Source: Candidatus Intricatilinea gracilis
Lineage (GTDB): Bacteria > Pseudomonadota > Gammaproteobacteria > Burkholderiales > Burkholderiaceae_C
Assembly (NCBI GenBank): GCA_016702605.1
Contig: JADJDQ010000004.1
Location: forward strand, 124,001-188,000
DNA: 64,000 nt
Reading direction: 5' to 3'
Below the pieces are notes generated by a model, which made no database searches, had not been told where the DNA came from, and saw nothing but the letters and a program-made list of their open reading frames with translations. The translations under genes and the position numbers were made by a program. Every line of letters begins with the position of its first letter. Position 1 is the first letter of the stretch. Shown here in pieces: positions 27,293 to 36,093 of this stretch.

Positions 27293-27622
27293 ATGCAACT
27301 GATTACCTGGCTCGTACGAGCCGTCCTGCTTTTCGTGCTGTTCGCCTTTGCGATGAACAACCAGCACGAGGTCGAGCTACGCTGGTTTTTCGGCCTGAGC
27401 TGGCGCGCGCCCATGGTCATCGTGGTGTTGTGTGCCATGGCGCTGGGTTTTGTGCTCGGCGTGCTGGGCATGTTGCCCAGCTGGTGGAGCCAGCGCCGCC
27501 GCGCCAGCCGGGCCGTGCGGCGCCTGGACACACCGGCCACCAACCCGACGCCAGCCAGCACGACCCCGCGGTCGACCACGGCGCCCGACGTCGTCCCGCC
27601 CGTACGACCCGATGGAGTTTGA
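27293..27622 (+). CDS. lapA: LapA-domain inner-membrane protein (LPS assembly protein A)
   Basis: A 109-residue membrane protein with two hydrophobic segments (~5-22 and ~40-60, MVIVVLCAMALGFVLGVLG) and the motif AMNNQHEVELRWFFG typical of the LapA (DUF1049) family. The cytoplasmic tail is basic, then Thr/Pro-rich. It works with LapB in controlling LPS synthesis through LpxC turnover. Its last 11 bases overlap lapB in another frame. Confidence 0.87.
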   Translation: MQLITWLVRAVLLFVLFAFAMNNQHEVELRWFFGLSWRAPMVIVVLCAMALGFVLGVLGMLPSWWSQRRRASRAVRRLDTPATNPTPASTTPRSTTAPDVVPPVRPDGV

Positions 27623-28763
27623 ACCCCTTTGGCTGTTGCTTGCTCTGCCGCTCGCCTTCGGCATGGGATGGCTGGCGTCACGCTTCGATCTCAGGCAATG
27701 GAAACGTGACCAGCAAGCGGCGCCTCAGGCCTACTTCAAGGGCCTGAACCTGTTGCTCAACGAGCAGCAGGACAAGGCCATCGACGCCTTCATCGAGGCC
27801 GTCCAGCACGATCCCGGCAGCTCGGAGCTGCACTTCGCGCTGGGCAACCTGTTCCGCCGCCGTGGTGAATACGAACGCGCCGTGCGGGTGCATCAACATC
27901 TGCTGGCTCGTGCCGACCTGCCTCAGGCCGAGCGCGACCGCGCACAACACGCGCTGGCGCAGGACTTTCTGAAGGCCGGCCTGTTCGACCGCGCCGAGCA
28001 GGCTTACAAGGCGCTGGCAGGCAGCGCCTTCGCCACCGATGCCCGGCTGGCGCTGCTGGTGCTGCACGAACGGGCGCGCGACTGGCCGGCAGCCATCGAG
28101 GTGGCGCGTGGACTCGAATCGGTCGGCGCCGGATCGTTTGCGCAACGCATGGCGCATTACTGGTGCGAGATCGCGCTCGAAGCCGATGCACGTGGCCAGT
28201 CGGGTGATGCCGACGTCGCCATCCAGCGTGCCCGCGAGGTGGCTCCGCTGGCGGTCAGGCCCATGGTGCTGGCCGGACAGCGGCTGCTCAAGCGTGGTCT
28301 GGTCGAGCCGGCACTCGCCATCTGGGGGCCGTTGCTGGTGCAACACCCGCAGGCCAGCCCCGTCATCGCCGATGAATTTGCCCGTGCCGCCGCCGGCAGC
28401 AACCACGTCGACACGGCCCGCCTGCAATTGCAGAACGCCCACGCCAGCGAACCCGGCGCGGCTCTGCTTGCCGCGCTGCTGAGCCTGGAAGGTGAAGGCG
28501 CCGAGCGCCGCAAGGCCTGGCTCGACCAGTTGCAGAAACACCCAAGCCTGAGCGCCGCGCTGGGCCTGCTGCGCGAACACAAGGGTGGCGCCCTGGGGCC
28601 GGACGAGCTCAGCGCCCTGGACGCTGCCTTGCAGGCCGCCGCCAAGCCGCTGCAGCGTTACCGCTGTGCCGCCTGTGGCTTCGAGGCGCAGCACTATTTC
28701 TGGCAATGCCCCGGCTGCCATGGCTGGGACACCTTCCCGCCGCGCCGGCTGGAGGACCAATGA
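27612..28763 (+). CDS. lapB: LPS assembly protein B (tetratricopeptide regulator)
   Basis: A 383-residue inner-membrane protein that controls LPS synthesis by recruiting FtsH to LpxC. It has one N-terminal membrane segment (PLWLLLALPLAFGMGWLAS), several TPR units (from AYFKGLNLLLNEQQDKAIDAF onward) and a C-terminal rubredoxin-like zinc knuckle CAACGF...CPGCHGWDTF. The ATG overlaps lapA by 11 bases and its stop overlaps the next gene (ATGA), so the four LPS genes form one unit. Confidence 0.93.
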   Translation: MEFEPLWLLLALPLAFGMGWLASRFDLRQWKRDQQAAPQAYFKGLNLLLNEQQDKAIDAFIEAVQHDPGSSELHFALGNLFRRRGEYERAVRVHQHLLARADLPQAERDRAQHALAQDFLKAGLFDRAEQAYKALAGSAFATDARLALLVLHERARDWPAAIEVARGLESVGAGSFAQRMAHYWCEIALEADARGQSGDADVAIQRAREVAPLAVRPMVLAGQRLLKRGLVEPALAIWGPLLVQHPQASPVIADEFARAAAGSNHVDTARLQLQNAHASEPGAALLAALLSLEGEGAERRKAWLDQLQKHPSLSAALGLLREHKGGALGPDELSALDAALQAAAKPLQRYRCAACGFEAQHYFWQCPGCHGWDTFPPRRLEDQ

Positions 28764-29749
28764 ACACTCCCCTGACCTCGGTGAGCCGCGAGCGCCTGGC
28801 GCGCGCCCGCGTGCTGGTGGTCGGCGACGCCATGCTCGATCGTTACTGGTTCGGCGCCGTCGAACGTATCTCGCCCGAAGCGCCTGTGCCGGTGGTGCGT
28901 GTGCAGCGCGAGGAAGAACGCCTGGGCGGCGCGGCCAACGTGGCGCTCAACGTCAAGACGCTGGGTGCACAGTGCACGCTGCTGACGGTGGTGGGCGACG
29001 ACGAACCCGCCCGTATCCTGCGCCGCCTGCTCGAGAAAGAAGGCGTCACCACCGTGCTGGGCAGCGACCCCAAGCTGTACACCATCGTCAAGCTGCGCGT
29101 GATCGGCCGCTCGCAGCAGCTCATCCGGGTCGACTTCGAGAACCAGCCCGAACACGAGGTGCTCGACCAGATGCTGGCCGACTACGAACGTGTGCTCGGC
29201 GAGCATGACGCCGTGCTGTTCAGCGATTACGGCAAGGGTGGCCTGGAACACATCCCGCGCATGATCGAATTGGCGCGCGCCGCCGGCAAACCGGTGCTGG
29301 TCGACCCCAAGGGCAGCGACTACAGCCGCTACCGGGGCGCCACCGTCATCACGCCCAATCGCGCCGAACTCATGCAGGTGGTCGGCAGCTGGAGCGGCGA
29401 GGCCGAGCTGGCGAAGAAGGCCGAGGGCGTGCGCGAACAGTTCGGCCTGGCCGGCCTGCTGGTGACTCGCTCCGAAGAAGGCATGTCGCTGTTCGAAGGC
29501 CCGGGCGCCACGCCGCTGCATGTGCCGGCGCAGGCGCGCGAGGTTTTCGACGTGACCGGCGCTGGCGACACCGTCATCGCCACGTTGGCGGCGATGCTGG
29601 CCTGCGGTCTGTCGCTGCGTGCCGCCGTGCCGCTGGCCAACCGTGCCGGTGCCATCGTGGTCGGCAAGTTCGGCACAGCCAGCGTCAGTTACGACGAGTT
29701 GTTCGGGCCCGACCCGCAGCCCGTCGCGCCGGCGCGAGCCGGCGCTTGA
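28760..29749 (+). CDS. rfaE1: D-glycero-beta-D-manno-heptose-7-phosphate kinase
   Basis: A 329-residue PfkB-family kinase that makes heptose 1,7-bisphosphate for the LPS inner core. It shows VVGDAMLDRYWFG, GGAANVALNVKTLGA, DYGKGGL and the anion-hole motif DVTGAGDTVIATLA. In E. coli this is the N-terminal half of HldE; here, as in most Burkholderiales, the adenylyltransferase half is a separate gene not in the window. The start overlaps the lapB stop. Confidence 0.93.
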   Translation: MNTPLTSVSRERLARARVLVVGDAMLDRYWFGAVERISPEAPVPVVRVQREEERLGGAANVALNVKTLGAQCTLLTVVGDDEPARILRRLLEKEGVTTVLGSDPKLYTIVKLRVIGRSQQLIRVDFENQPEHEVLDQMLADYERVLGEHDAVLFSDYGKGGLEHIPRMIELARAAGKPVLVDPKGSDYSRYRGATVITPNRAELMQVVGSWSGEAELAKKAEGVREQFGLAGLLVTRSEEGMSLFEGPGATPLHVPAQAREVFDVTGAGDTVIATLAAMLACGLSLRAAVPLANRAGAIVVGKFGTASVSYDELFGPDPQPVAPARAGA

Positions 29750-29833
29750 CCACTTTGGCGGCGGCCTGAGCCGTCGCATCATCATTACCCTGGTGCGCCC
29801 GACCGGGCGCCCGCAACGATCCGAGGCAGCATC

Positions 29834-30832
29834 ATGAGAATCGTCGTCACCGGCGCGGCCGGCATGATCGGCAGCAACCTGGTCCACGCCCTGAACAAGC
29901 TGGGCGCGCGCGAGGTGATCGCTGTCGATGACCTGACCGACGGCCACAAGTACCGCAACCTGGTCGGCGCCACCCTCACCGACTACTTCGACAAGGACGA
30001 GTTCTACACCCGCTTCGCGCGTGGCGAACTCGGCCACATCGACGCCGTGCTGCATGAAGGTGCCTGCTCCGACACCATGGAGCACAACGGCAAGTTCATG
30101 CTGGACAACAACTATCGCTGCAGCAAGACGCTGCTCGATGCCTGCCTGGCGCAGGGCACGCGGCTGCTCTACGCCAGCTCGGCGGCCACCTACGGCGGCA
30201 GCTCGGTGTTTCGCGAAACACCCGAGTTCGAGCAGCCGCTCAACGTCTACGGTTATTCGAAGCTGCTGTTCGACCAGGTGGTGCGCCGTGTGTTGCCCAA
30301 GCCGAGCAGCCAGGTGGTGGGCTTTCGCTACTTCAACGCCTACGGTCCGCGCGAGCAGCACAAGGCGCGCATGGCGTCGGTGGCCTTCCACCACTTCGGC
30401 CAGATGGCGAGCGCCGGCAAGGTCAAGCTGTTCGGTGACTACGGCGGCTACGGGCCGGGTGAACAGTCGCGCGACTTCATCTTCGTCGACGACCTGGTCG
30501 CGGTGAAGTTGTGGTTCCTGCAGAACCCGCAGCTCAGCGGCATCTACAACCTGGGCAGCGGGCGTGCCGAGCCGTTCAACAACGTCGCTTGCGGCGTGAT
30601 CAACGCGTTGCGTCGGCGTGCCGGCCAGGCTGAGTTGACGCTGCCCGAATTGGTGGCGCAGGGGTTGGTCGAGTACGTGCCTTTCCCCGACGCCCTGGTC
30701 GGCAAGTACCAGTGCCTGACCCGTGCGGATCTGAGCGCCCTGCGCGCCACCGGCTGCGCGCACGAGTTCGCCACCGTTGCCCAGGGTGTGGGCAGATACG
30801 TCGACTGGCTGAGCGCGCAGGCGCCGGTCTGA
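29834..30832 (+). CDS. rfaD: ADP-L-glycero-D-manno-heptose 6-epimerase
   Basis: A 332-residue short-chain dehydrogenase that epimerises ADP-heptose, the last step of LPS heptose supply. The Rossmann motif is VTGAAGMIGSNLVHALN. Catalytic residues are S in ASSAATYG and the YxxxK pair in NVYGYSK. The segment GFRYFNAYGPREQHKARMASV is diagnostic of the family. It follows the kinase gene by 84 bases and completes the LPS set. Confidence 0.95.
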   Translation: MRIVVTGAAGMIGSNLVHALNKLGAREVIAVDDLTDGHKYRNLVGATLTDYFDKDEFYTRFARGELGHIDAVLHEGACSDTMEHNGKFMLDNNYRCSKTLLDACLAQGTRLLYASSAATYGGSSVFRETPEFEQPLNVYGYSKLLFDQVVRRVLPKPSSQVVGFRYFNAYGPREQHKARMASVAFHHFGQMASAGKVKLFGDYGGYGPGEQSRDFIFVDDLVAVKLWFLQNPQLSGIYNLGSGRAEPFNNVACGVINALRRRAGQAELTLPELVAQGLVEYVPFPDALVGKYQCLTRADLSALRATGCAHEFATVAQGVGRYVDWLSAQAPV

Positions 30833-30971
30833 GCCGGCCGGCGCCAGTTCAACTGCCGCACGTCAGCGTCGGTGCCACCGGGCGCGATCCCGAGTTCACC
30901 GTCATCTCGATGGAGCTGCCTCATTGCGCCGATCGCTTGGGCGCTGGGCTGGTGATCCGTCAGGTGGCGGC

Positions 30972-31748
30972 TCAGCCGGACTGCAGCAGCTCTCGCACCG
31001 CGCCCTGCAGCACAGGCACCACCTCGGCCTCGAACCACAGGTTGCGCCGCAGCCAGACTTCATTGCGCGGGCTCGGGTGGGGCAGCACGAAGAGGCCGGG
31101 CAAGCGGCTGCGCCAGTCGGCCACCACCTCGGTGAGGGATGTGCCGGGCTTCACCTGGCCGGCCAGGTGGTAGGCGACGGCGTAGTGCCCGATCACCACC
31201 TTGAGCCGGATGCCCGGCAGTTCGGCAAACAACCGGTCGTGCCACTGCGCGCGGCATTCGGGCCGCGGCGGCAGATCACCCGACGTGCCCTTGCCGGGGT
31301 AACAAAAGCCCATCGGCACGATGGCCACACGCGCTGGATCGTAGAACTCGGCCGGGTCCAGCCCCAGCCAGCGCCGCAGCCGTACGCCGCTGGCGTCGTC
31401 CCAGGGGATGCCGCTGGCATGCACCCGGGTGCCTGGGGCCTGGCCGGCGATGAGCAGGCGGGCCGTGGTGCTGGCCACCAGCACCGGCCGCGGCCCGAGC
31501 GGCAGGTGCTCGGCACACAGGCGGCAGGCGCGGACCTGAGTCAGCAGGTCGGCGAGTGGGCTGTTCGATGGCGCCGGATCGACACGGACTGTGTCGCCGG
31601 TGCTCGGGGCACCGTGCGCCGAGTGGCCGCAAGATGTACCGACGGACCTGGCGTCATCCGGCCCCCGGCCGGCGTCATGAGCGTCAATGCGCCTTGGACG
31701 TACCGTGTTTGTGCCCGCGGTCGTGGCTGTGTGCCTGCTTGTGGCCAT
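30972..31748 (-). CDS. uracil-DNA glycosylase family protein
   Basis: The protein removes uracil or related bases from DNA, judged by family. The core starts around LADLLTQVRACRLCAEHLP and contains motif GQAPGTRVHASGIPW and the C-terminal HPSPRN, the two catalytic loops of the superfamily. Only one CxxC pair is visible, so the iron-sulfur site of family 4 may be absent. The start is uncertain: the ATG at 31748 overlaps the DUF3579 gene by 65 bases, and the first ~60 residues of this frame look unlike the family. The true protein may be nearer 200 residues. Confidence 0.78.
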   Translation of the reverse strand: MATSRHTATTAGTNTVRPRRIDAHDAGRGPDDARSVGTSCGHSAHGAPSTGDTVRVDPAPSNSPLADLLTQVRACRLCAEHLPLGPRPVLVASTTARLLIAGQAPGTRVHASGIPWDDASGVRLRRWLGLDPAEFYDPARVAIVPMGFCYPGKGTSGDLPPRPECRAQWHDRLFAELPGIRLKVVIGHYAVAYHLAGQVKPGTSLTEVVADWRSRLPGLFVLPHPSPRNEVWLRRNLWFEAEVVPVLQGAVRELLQSG

Positions 31749-32184
31749 GGCCGGGATCATGCCTGTGGCCGGGGGCCGCATGCACCCCGTGGGCTGCCGG
31801 CGCATGCCGGGTGTGGGCCGGACCGCCGTGGACCACCGGTTTGGCAGCCGGACGGTGCAGCAGTTCGGTTTCGGGCAGCAGGCAGGCGTCGATCACCTGC
31901 AGATCGTTGTCGCGCGCGAAGTTCATGACGAAGTCCCAGGCCATGGGTTCGATCTCGCGCAGTGCCTCATTCACTATCACGCACTTCACGCCGGCGATGA
32001 CACGCGGCACGCAGTAGGGCGAATAACTGATGGCGCCGCCCAGGTTGGCCGGCACGCTGCCCCGTGGACGAAACACCGACATGGTGCCGGCCAGCCGTTC
32101 GGCCCAGTCACTCGGACGGAAGGTGCGGCCGTCGCTGGTGATGCCCTGGATGAAAACTTCGCGGCGATGGTGGTGCTTGGTCAC
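31684..32184 (-). CDS. DUF3579 protein with histidine-rich C-terminal tail
   Basis: A 166-residue protein. The DUF3579 core (~6-105) reads EVFIQGITSDGRTFRPSDWAE, YSPYCVPRVIAGVKCVIVNE and WDFVMNFARDNDLQVIDAC. DUF3579 is a small Burkholderiales family of unknown function, usually about 100 residues. Here ~55 extra residues follow, rich in His and Gly (GHRHDPGHGHKQAHSHDRGH), like tails of nickel, zinc or cobalt chaperones. The GTG at 32184 is my choice; ATGs at 32268 and 32328 are possible. The tail's coding region overlaps the frame of the glycosylase gene downstream. Confidence 0.72.
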   Translation of the reverse strand: MTKHHHRREVFIQGITSDGRTFRPSDWAERLAGTMSVFRPRGSVPANLGGAISYSPYCVPRVIAGVKCVIVNEALREIEPMAWDFVMNFARDNDLQVIDACLLPETELLHRPAAKPVVHGGPAHTRHAPAAHGVHAAPGHRHDPGHGHKQAHSHDRGHKHGTSKAH

Positions 32185-32539
32185 GATAGGTAATCGGGCT
32201 GGCCGCCTCGAGAGCGGGTGGCTTGCGAGGCTAGGGAAAACATCGATTGTGGTGCAGTGCCTCGGCATGAGCCTGACAGCGTCTGCATTGTGTTCAGCGC
32301 CGTGGCGCCGCCGTGACCGAATGAGCACGATTGATGCCCATCAGTTCGCCGACCACTCGCGGCGGCGGTTCGGGCGCCGTGCGCAATGTGGGGTGTGGCA
32401 TCGCTCGATGGGTGATGTGTCGGCTGTTGCAGCGGGGAGGCGGCGTATGGCTACATAGAATCGGGTCAGCGCCCGCCGGTCGGGCGCTTTCGATTTTTTC
32501 GCCCTTCGTGTTTCCCGCCCTACCGCTCCAGGAGCCGCC
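32185..32539. other. divergent intergenic region, DUF3579 gene / argD
   Basis: No gene is seen beyond the possible N-terminal extension of the DUF3579 protein. It should contain divergent promoters. A TAGAAT box lies at 32456-32461 on the plus strand, 79 bases before argD, with no convincing -35. AGGAG precedes the argD start. Confidence 0.4.
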
Positions 32540-33736
32540 ATGACCGCGCCCGCCGAACCCCATGTGATGACCACCTACGGCCGCCTGCCGATTGCGCTGT
32601 CGCACGGCCGAGGCTGGACCCTGTGGGACACCGAGGGGCGTGAATACCTCGACGCGCTGGCGGGCATCGCCGTGAACACCCTGGGGCATGCCCACCCCAG
32701 GCTGGTGCCGGCGCTGCAGGATCAGGTGAGCAAGATCATCCACAGCTGCAACTACTACCACGTGCCGCTGCAGGAGCAACTGGCAGCCAAGCTCTGCGAG
32801 ATCTCGGGCCTCACCAAGGCCTTCTTCTGCAACAGCGGGCTGGAGGCCAACGAGGCGGCGATCAAGATCGCCCGCAAGTTCGGCCATGACAAGGGGGTCA
32901 CGTCGCCCGAGATCGTGGTGTTCGACAAGGCCTTTCACGGCCGCTCGATCGCCACCTTGTCGGCCACGGCCAACGAGAAACTCAAGGTCGGCTTCGGCCC
33001 CATGGTCGAAGGGTTCGTGCGCATCCCGCTCAACGATGTGCCGGCGCTGGAGCGTGTCGCGCTCGACCGGTCCAACGTGGTGGCCGTCTTCCTGGAAACC
33101 ATCCAGGGTGAGGGTGGCATCAACCCGGCGCGCATCGAGTTCCTGCGTAGCGTTCGTCGGCTTTGCGACGAACGTGGCTGGCTGCTCATGCTCGACGAGG
33201 TGCAGTGTGGCATCGGCCGCACCGGCAAGTGGTTCGCTCACCAGTGGGCTGGCATCGTGCCGGACGTGATGCCGCTGGCCAAGGGCCTGGGTTCGGGTGT
33301 GCCGATCGGTGCGGTGGTGTGTGGGCCACGTGCTGCCAACGTCTTCGGCCCCGGCAACCACGGCACCACCTTCGGCGGCAACCCGCTGGCCATGCGTGCC
33401 GGGGTCGAGACGCTCAGGATCATGGAAGAAGACGGCCTGCTGGCCAACGCCGAGCGGGTGGGCGCACACCTTCGTGCGGCGCTCGAGCGCGAGATCGGCG
33501 GCCTGCCGGGTGTGGTCGAGATCCGTGGCCAGGGCCTGATGATCGGCATCGAGCTCGATCGCCCCTGCGGCGAGATCCTCGGCCAGGCGATGCAGGCCGG
33601 CCTGCTGCTCAGTGTCACCGCCGACACCGTGGTGCGTCTGCTGCCGCCTCTCATCATCGGCACGGAACAGGCCGACCGTATCGTCGCGTTGCTCGCACCG
33701 CTGGTGCGCGCCGCGCTGGCCAAGCCGGCGCCCTGA
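32540..33736 (+). CDS. argD: acetylornithine aminotransferase
   Basis: A 398-residue class III PLP aminotransferase of arginine synthesis, converting N-acetylglutamate semialdehyde to N-acetylornithine. It shows FFCNSGLEANEAAIKIARK, the segment ETIQGEGGINPA, LLMLDEVQCGIGRTGKWFA, and the PLP lysine in MPLAKGLGSGVPIGA. AGGAG lies eight bases before the ATG. It is followed 99 bases later by argF. Confidence 0.94.
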   Translation: MTAPAEPHVMTTYGRLPIALSHGRGWTLWDTEGREYLDALAGIAVNTLGHAHPRLVPALQDQVSKIIHSCNYYHVPLQEQLAAKLCEISGLTKAFFCNSGLEANEAAIKIARKFGHDKGVTSPEIVVFDKAFHGRSIATLSATANEKLKVGFGPMVEGFVRIPLNDVPALERVALDRSNVVAVFLETIQGEGGINPARIEFLRSVRRLCDERGWLLMLDEVQCGIGRTGKWFAHQWAGIVPDVMPLAKGLGSGVPIGAVVCGPRAANVFGPGNHGTTFGGNPLAMRAGVETLRIMEEDGLLANAERVGAHLRAALEREIGGLPGVVEIRGQGLMIGIELDRPCGEILGQAMQAGLLLSVTADTVVRLLPPLIIGTEQADRIVALLAPLVRAALAKPAP

Positions 33737-33835
33737 GCCTCAACGGGCCGTGCCGCCGTGTCGTCACGCAGCCTGCCGCCCGCCCCACACCGATCGCCCG
33801 CCCGCCTGCCCATCATGAAACCCGGACCGAGCCTC

Positions 33836-34777
33836 ATGAAGCACTACCTGCAGTTCAAGGACCTGCGCGCCGAGGAATACGCGCATGTGTTCAACCGCGC
33901 CCGCATCATCAAGACGCGTTTCAAGAACTACGAGCGTTACCAGCCGCTGGTCGACCGCACGCTGGCGATGATCTTCGAGAAGGCCAGCACCCGCACGCGG
34001 GTGAGCTTCGAGGCCGGCATGTACCAGATGGGTGGCTCGGTGGTGCACCTCACCACCGGTGACAGCCAGCTCGGGCGCAGCGAGCCGATCGAAGACAGCG
34101 CGCGTGTCATCAGCCGCATGACCGACATCGTCATGATCCGCACCTACGAACACACCAAGATCGAACGTTTCGCCGCCCACAGCCGTGTGCCGGTGATCAA
34201 CGGCCTGACCAACGAGTTCCATCCCTGCCAGATCCTGGCCGACATCTACACCTGGCTGGAGCACCGTGCGCCGGTGGGCGCCAACGGCTTCGATCTGGCC
34301 AGCCTGAAGGGCAAGATCGTGGCCTGGGTGGGTGACGGCAACAACATGGCCAACACCTGGCTGCAGGCGGCCGAGATCCTGGGATTCAAGGTGCACATCA
34401 GCACGCCCAGCGGCTACGGTGTCGACCCGGTGGTGGCCGGCATCCGCGACACCAGCTGCTACCAGGTCTTTGCCGACCCGCGTGAAGCATGCAAGGGCGC
34501 CGACCTGGTGACCACCGACGTGTGGACCAGCATGGGCTACGAGGCCGAGAACGAAGCGCGCAAGACGGCCTTCGCCAACTGGTGCGTCGACACCGCCATG
34601 ATGAGTGTGGCCAAACCCGACGCCCTGTTCATGCATTGCCTGCCGGCGCATCGCGGTGAAGAGGTGGCCGCCGACGTGATCGACGGCCCCCAGTCGGTGG
34701 TGTGGGACGAAGCGGAGAACCGACTGCATGCGCAGAAGGCACTGATGGAGTACCTGCTGCTCGGGCGGATCGGCTGA
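33836..34777 (+). CDS. argF: ornithine carbamoyltransferase
   Basis: A 313-residue enzyme that makes citrulline from ornithine and carbamoyl phosphate. The carbamoyl-phosphate motif STRTR lies in FEKASTRTRVSFEAGM, HPCQ in NEFHPCQILADIYT, and the ornithine-binding FMHCLPAHRGEEV near the C-terminus. The ATG at 33836 gives MKHYLQFKDL, the family norm; an ATG 21 bases upstream is possible. It lies downstream of argD; argG is at 58036-59376. Confidence 0.95.
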   Translation: MKHYLQFKDLRAEEYAHVFNRARIIKTRFKNYERYQPLVDRTLAMIFEKASTRTRVSFEAGMYQMGGSVVHLTTGDSQLGRSEPIEDSARVISRMTDIVMIRTYEHTKIERFAAHSRVPVINGLTNEFHPCQILADIYTWLEHRAPVGANGFDLASLKGKIVAWVGDGNNMANTWLQAAEILGFKVHISTPSGYGVDPVVAGIRDTSCYQVFADPREACKGADLVTTDVWTSMGYEAENEARKTAFANWCVDTAMMSVAKPDALFMHCLPAHRGEEVAADVIDGPQSVVWDEAENRLHAQKALMEYLLLGRIG

Positions 34778-34793
34778 CGACGGCGCCTGGCCG

Positions 34794-35579
34794 TCAACCG
34801 CGCGCGCGGTACTCGCTGAAGATACCCAGCGTCACCTCGCGCTCCACATCGATCAAGCCGTTGGCGCTCAGCGTCGCCATCACCTGCGCAGGGGGCACCA
34901 CCGCCTCGATGGTGTCCCAGTAGTAGCGCCACAACATCGGCGTTTCGGCCGACCTGGCCACCAGGCGAGCCAGCAGCGGCACGATGCCGCGCATGTAGCC
35001 CTTGAGCAGCAGATAGCCCAGGCGGCTCTGCGGCTTGGTGATCTCCATGACGAGCAGCCGTCCGCCCGGTCGCAACACACGCCGGAACTCGGCAAACGCC
35101 GCGGCAAGATCGGCGATGTGGCGCAAGGCGTAGCCCATGACGATGAAGTCGGCGCTGGCGTCGGGCAGCGGGATGGCTTCGGCGCGCCCCAGCAGGCAAC
35201 GCACGCCCGCGGGCAGCGTGGCCTGAGCCATCATGCCGGCGCTGGGGTCCACACCCACCAGGGCATCCGGCTGGCCGGTGATGTGGAGGATCTCGCGTGA
35301 GACCAGCCCCGTGCCCATGCCGACATCGACCACCTGCATGCCGGGCTTCAGGCCGGCGCGTTGCAGGGCGTCGCGCCGGTAGCGTGAGCCGCTGCCCAGA
35401 CCGAGCAGGCGTTCGAGGCGGTTGTAGTCGACGGCGGTGTTGTCGAACGTCGCGCGCAGGAACCGTTCACGCTGACCGCCGTCAGCACTGCTGTAGTAGG
35501 CCGGCAGGGGGGCGTGCGGAAGGTGCACCTGGGCGTTGGTGGCGATGGGAGGTGCTGCGGGGTGTTTCTCTTCTGTCAC
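34794..35579 (-). CDS. UbiE/COQ5-like SAM-dependent methyltransferase
   Basis: A 261-residue class I methyltransferase. After a disordered N-terminus comes FDNTAVDYNRLERLLGLGSG, then motif I VVDVGMGTGLVSREIL, and GYALRHIADLAAAFAEFRRVLRPGG, similar to UbiE. The segment LLLKGYMRGIVPLLARLVAR and YYWDTIEAVVPP suggest a lipid or quinone-like substrate. It may not be the housekeeping UbiE. It is divergent from the acyl carrier gene at 35820, so it may belong to the polyene cluster. The GTG at 35579 was chosen because the longer frame upstream lacks protein character. Confidence 0.75.
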   Translation of the reverse strand: MTEEKHPAAPPIATNAQVHLPHAPLPAYYSSADGGQRERFLRATFDNTAVDYNRLERLLGLGSGSRYRRDALQRAGLKPGMQVVDVGMGTGLVSREILHITGQPDALVGVDPSAGMMAQATLPAGVRCLLGRAEAIPLPDASADFIVMGYALRHIADLAAAFAEFRRVLRPGGRLLVMEITKPQSRLGYLLLKGYMRGIVPLLARLVARSAETPMLWRYYWDTIEAVVPPAQVMATLSANGLIDVEREVTLGIFSEYRARG

Positions 35580-35754
35580 GTGAGTGTGCTGCCGGGCTGT
35601 GAACGACGATGGAATGGTGCAGTATGCCCAACCGGGCGGCTCACTTCGAGTGCCTGCACCTGCCCGGCACATGGTGGCGCGTGCTGGCTTGCGATGTATC
35701 GAGGCGCGGCAGCGTGCGCACCACAGTTGCTCAGGGGCGGGCAACCCCGCTTGT

Positions 35755-35760
35755 TAAACT
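35755..35760 (+). promoter_or_regulatory. possible -10 box for the polyene cluster
   Basis: TAAACT lies 60 bases before the acyl carrier protein start, within GTTAAACT. No -35 matches at standard spacing, so this is a weak call. Confidence 0.25.
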
Positions 35761-35819
35761 CCGGGATCGCCGGTCGGGCCCGTCCCCGCCGGCTTCTTTG
35801 TTTGATTCAGGACGACCGA

Positions 35820-36089
35820 ATGACCACAGCCGACAAGGATCTTCAGCTCGAGGTGGCCGCTTTGCTCGTCGAGGCACTCAACCTCGACGTGGCGCCCGAT
35901 GCCATCGATCCCCAGGCGCCCTTGTACGGCGACGGGTTGGGGCTGGATTCGATCGACATCCTCGAGGTGGCCCTGGTCGTGTCCAAGCGCTACGGCTTCC
36001 AGCTGCGCTCGGACGACGAGAACAACGTTCGCATCTTCGCCTCGCTGGCCAGCCTGGCCGACCACATTGCCGCGCAGCGCAGCGCCTGA
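35820..36089 (+). CDS. acyl carrier protein of the polyene cluster
   Basis: An 89-residue acyl carrier protein on which the polyene chain would be built. The phosphopantetheine serine is S44 in GDGLGLDSIDILEVALVV. The chain is acidic and four-helical like other ACPs. The position at the head of the plus-strand arm and the LGLDSID motif match ACPs of aryl polyene clusters. Such clusters often carry two ACPs; only one is seen here. It is followed after four bases by a membrane protein gene. Confidence 0.9.
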   Translation: MTTADKDLQLEVAALLVEALNLDVAPDAIDPQAPLYGDGLGLDSIDILEVALVVSKRYGFQLRSDDENNVRIFASLASLADHIAAQRSA

Positions 36090-36093
36090 GCCG

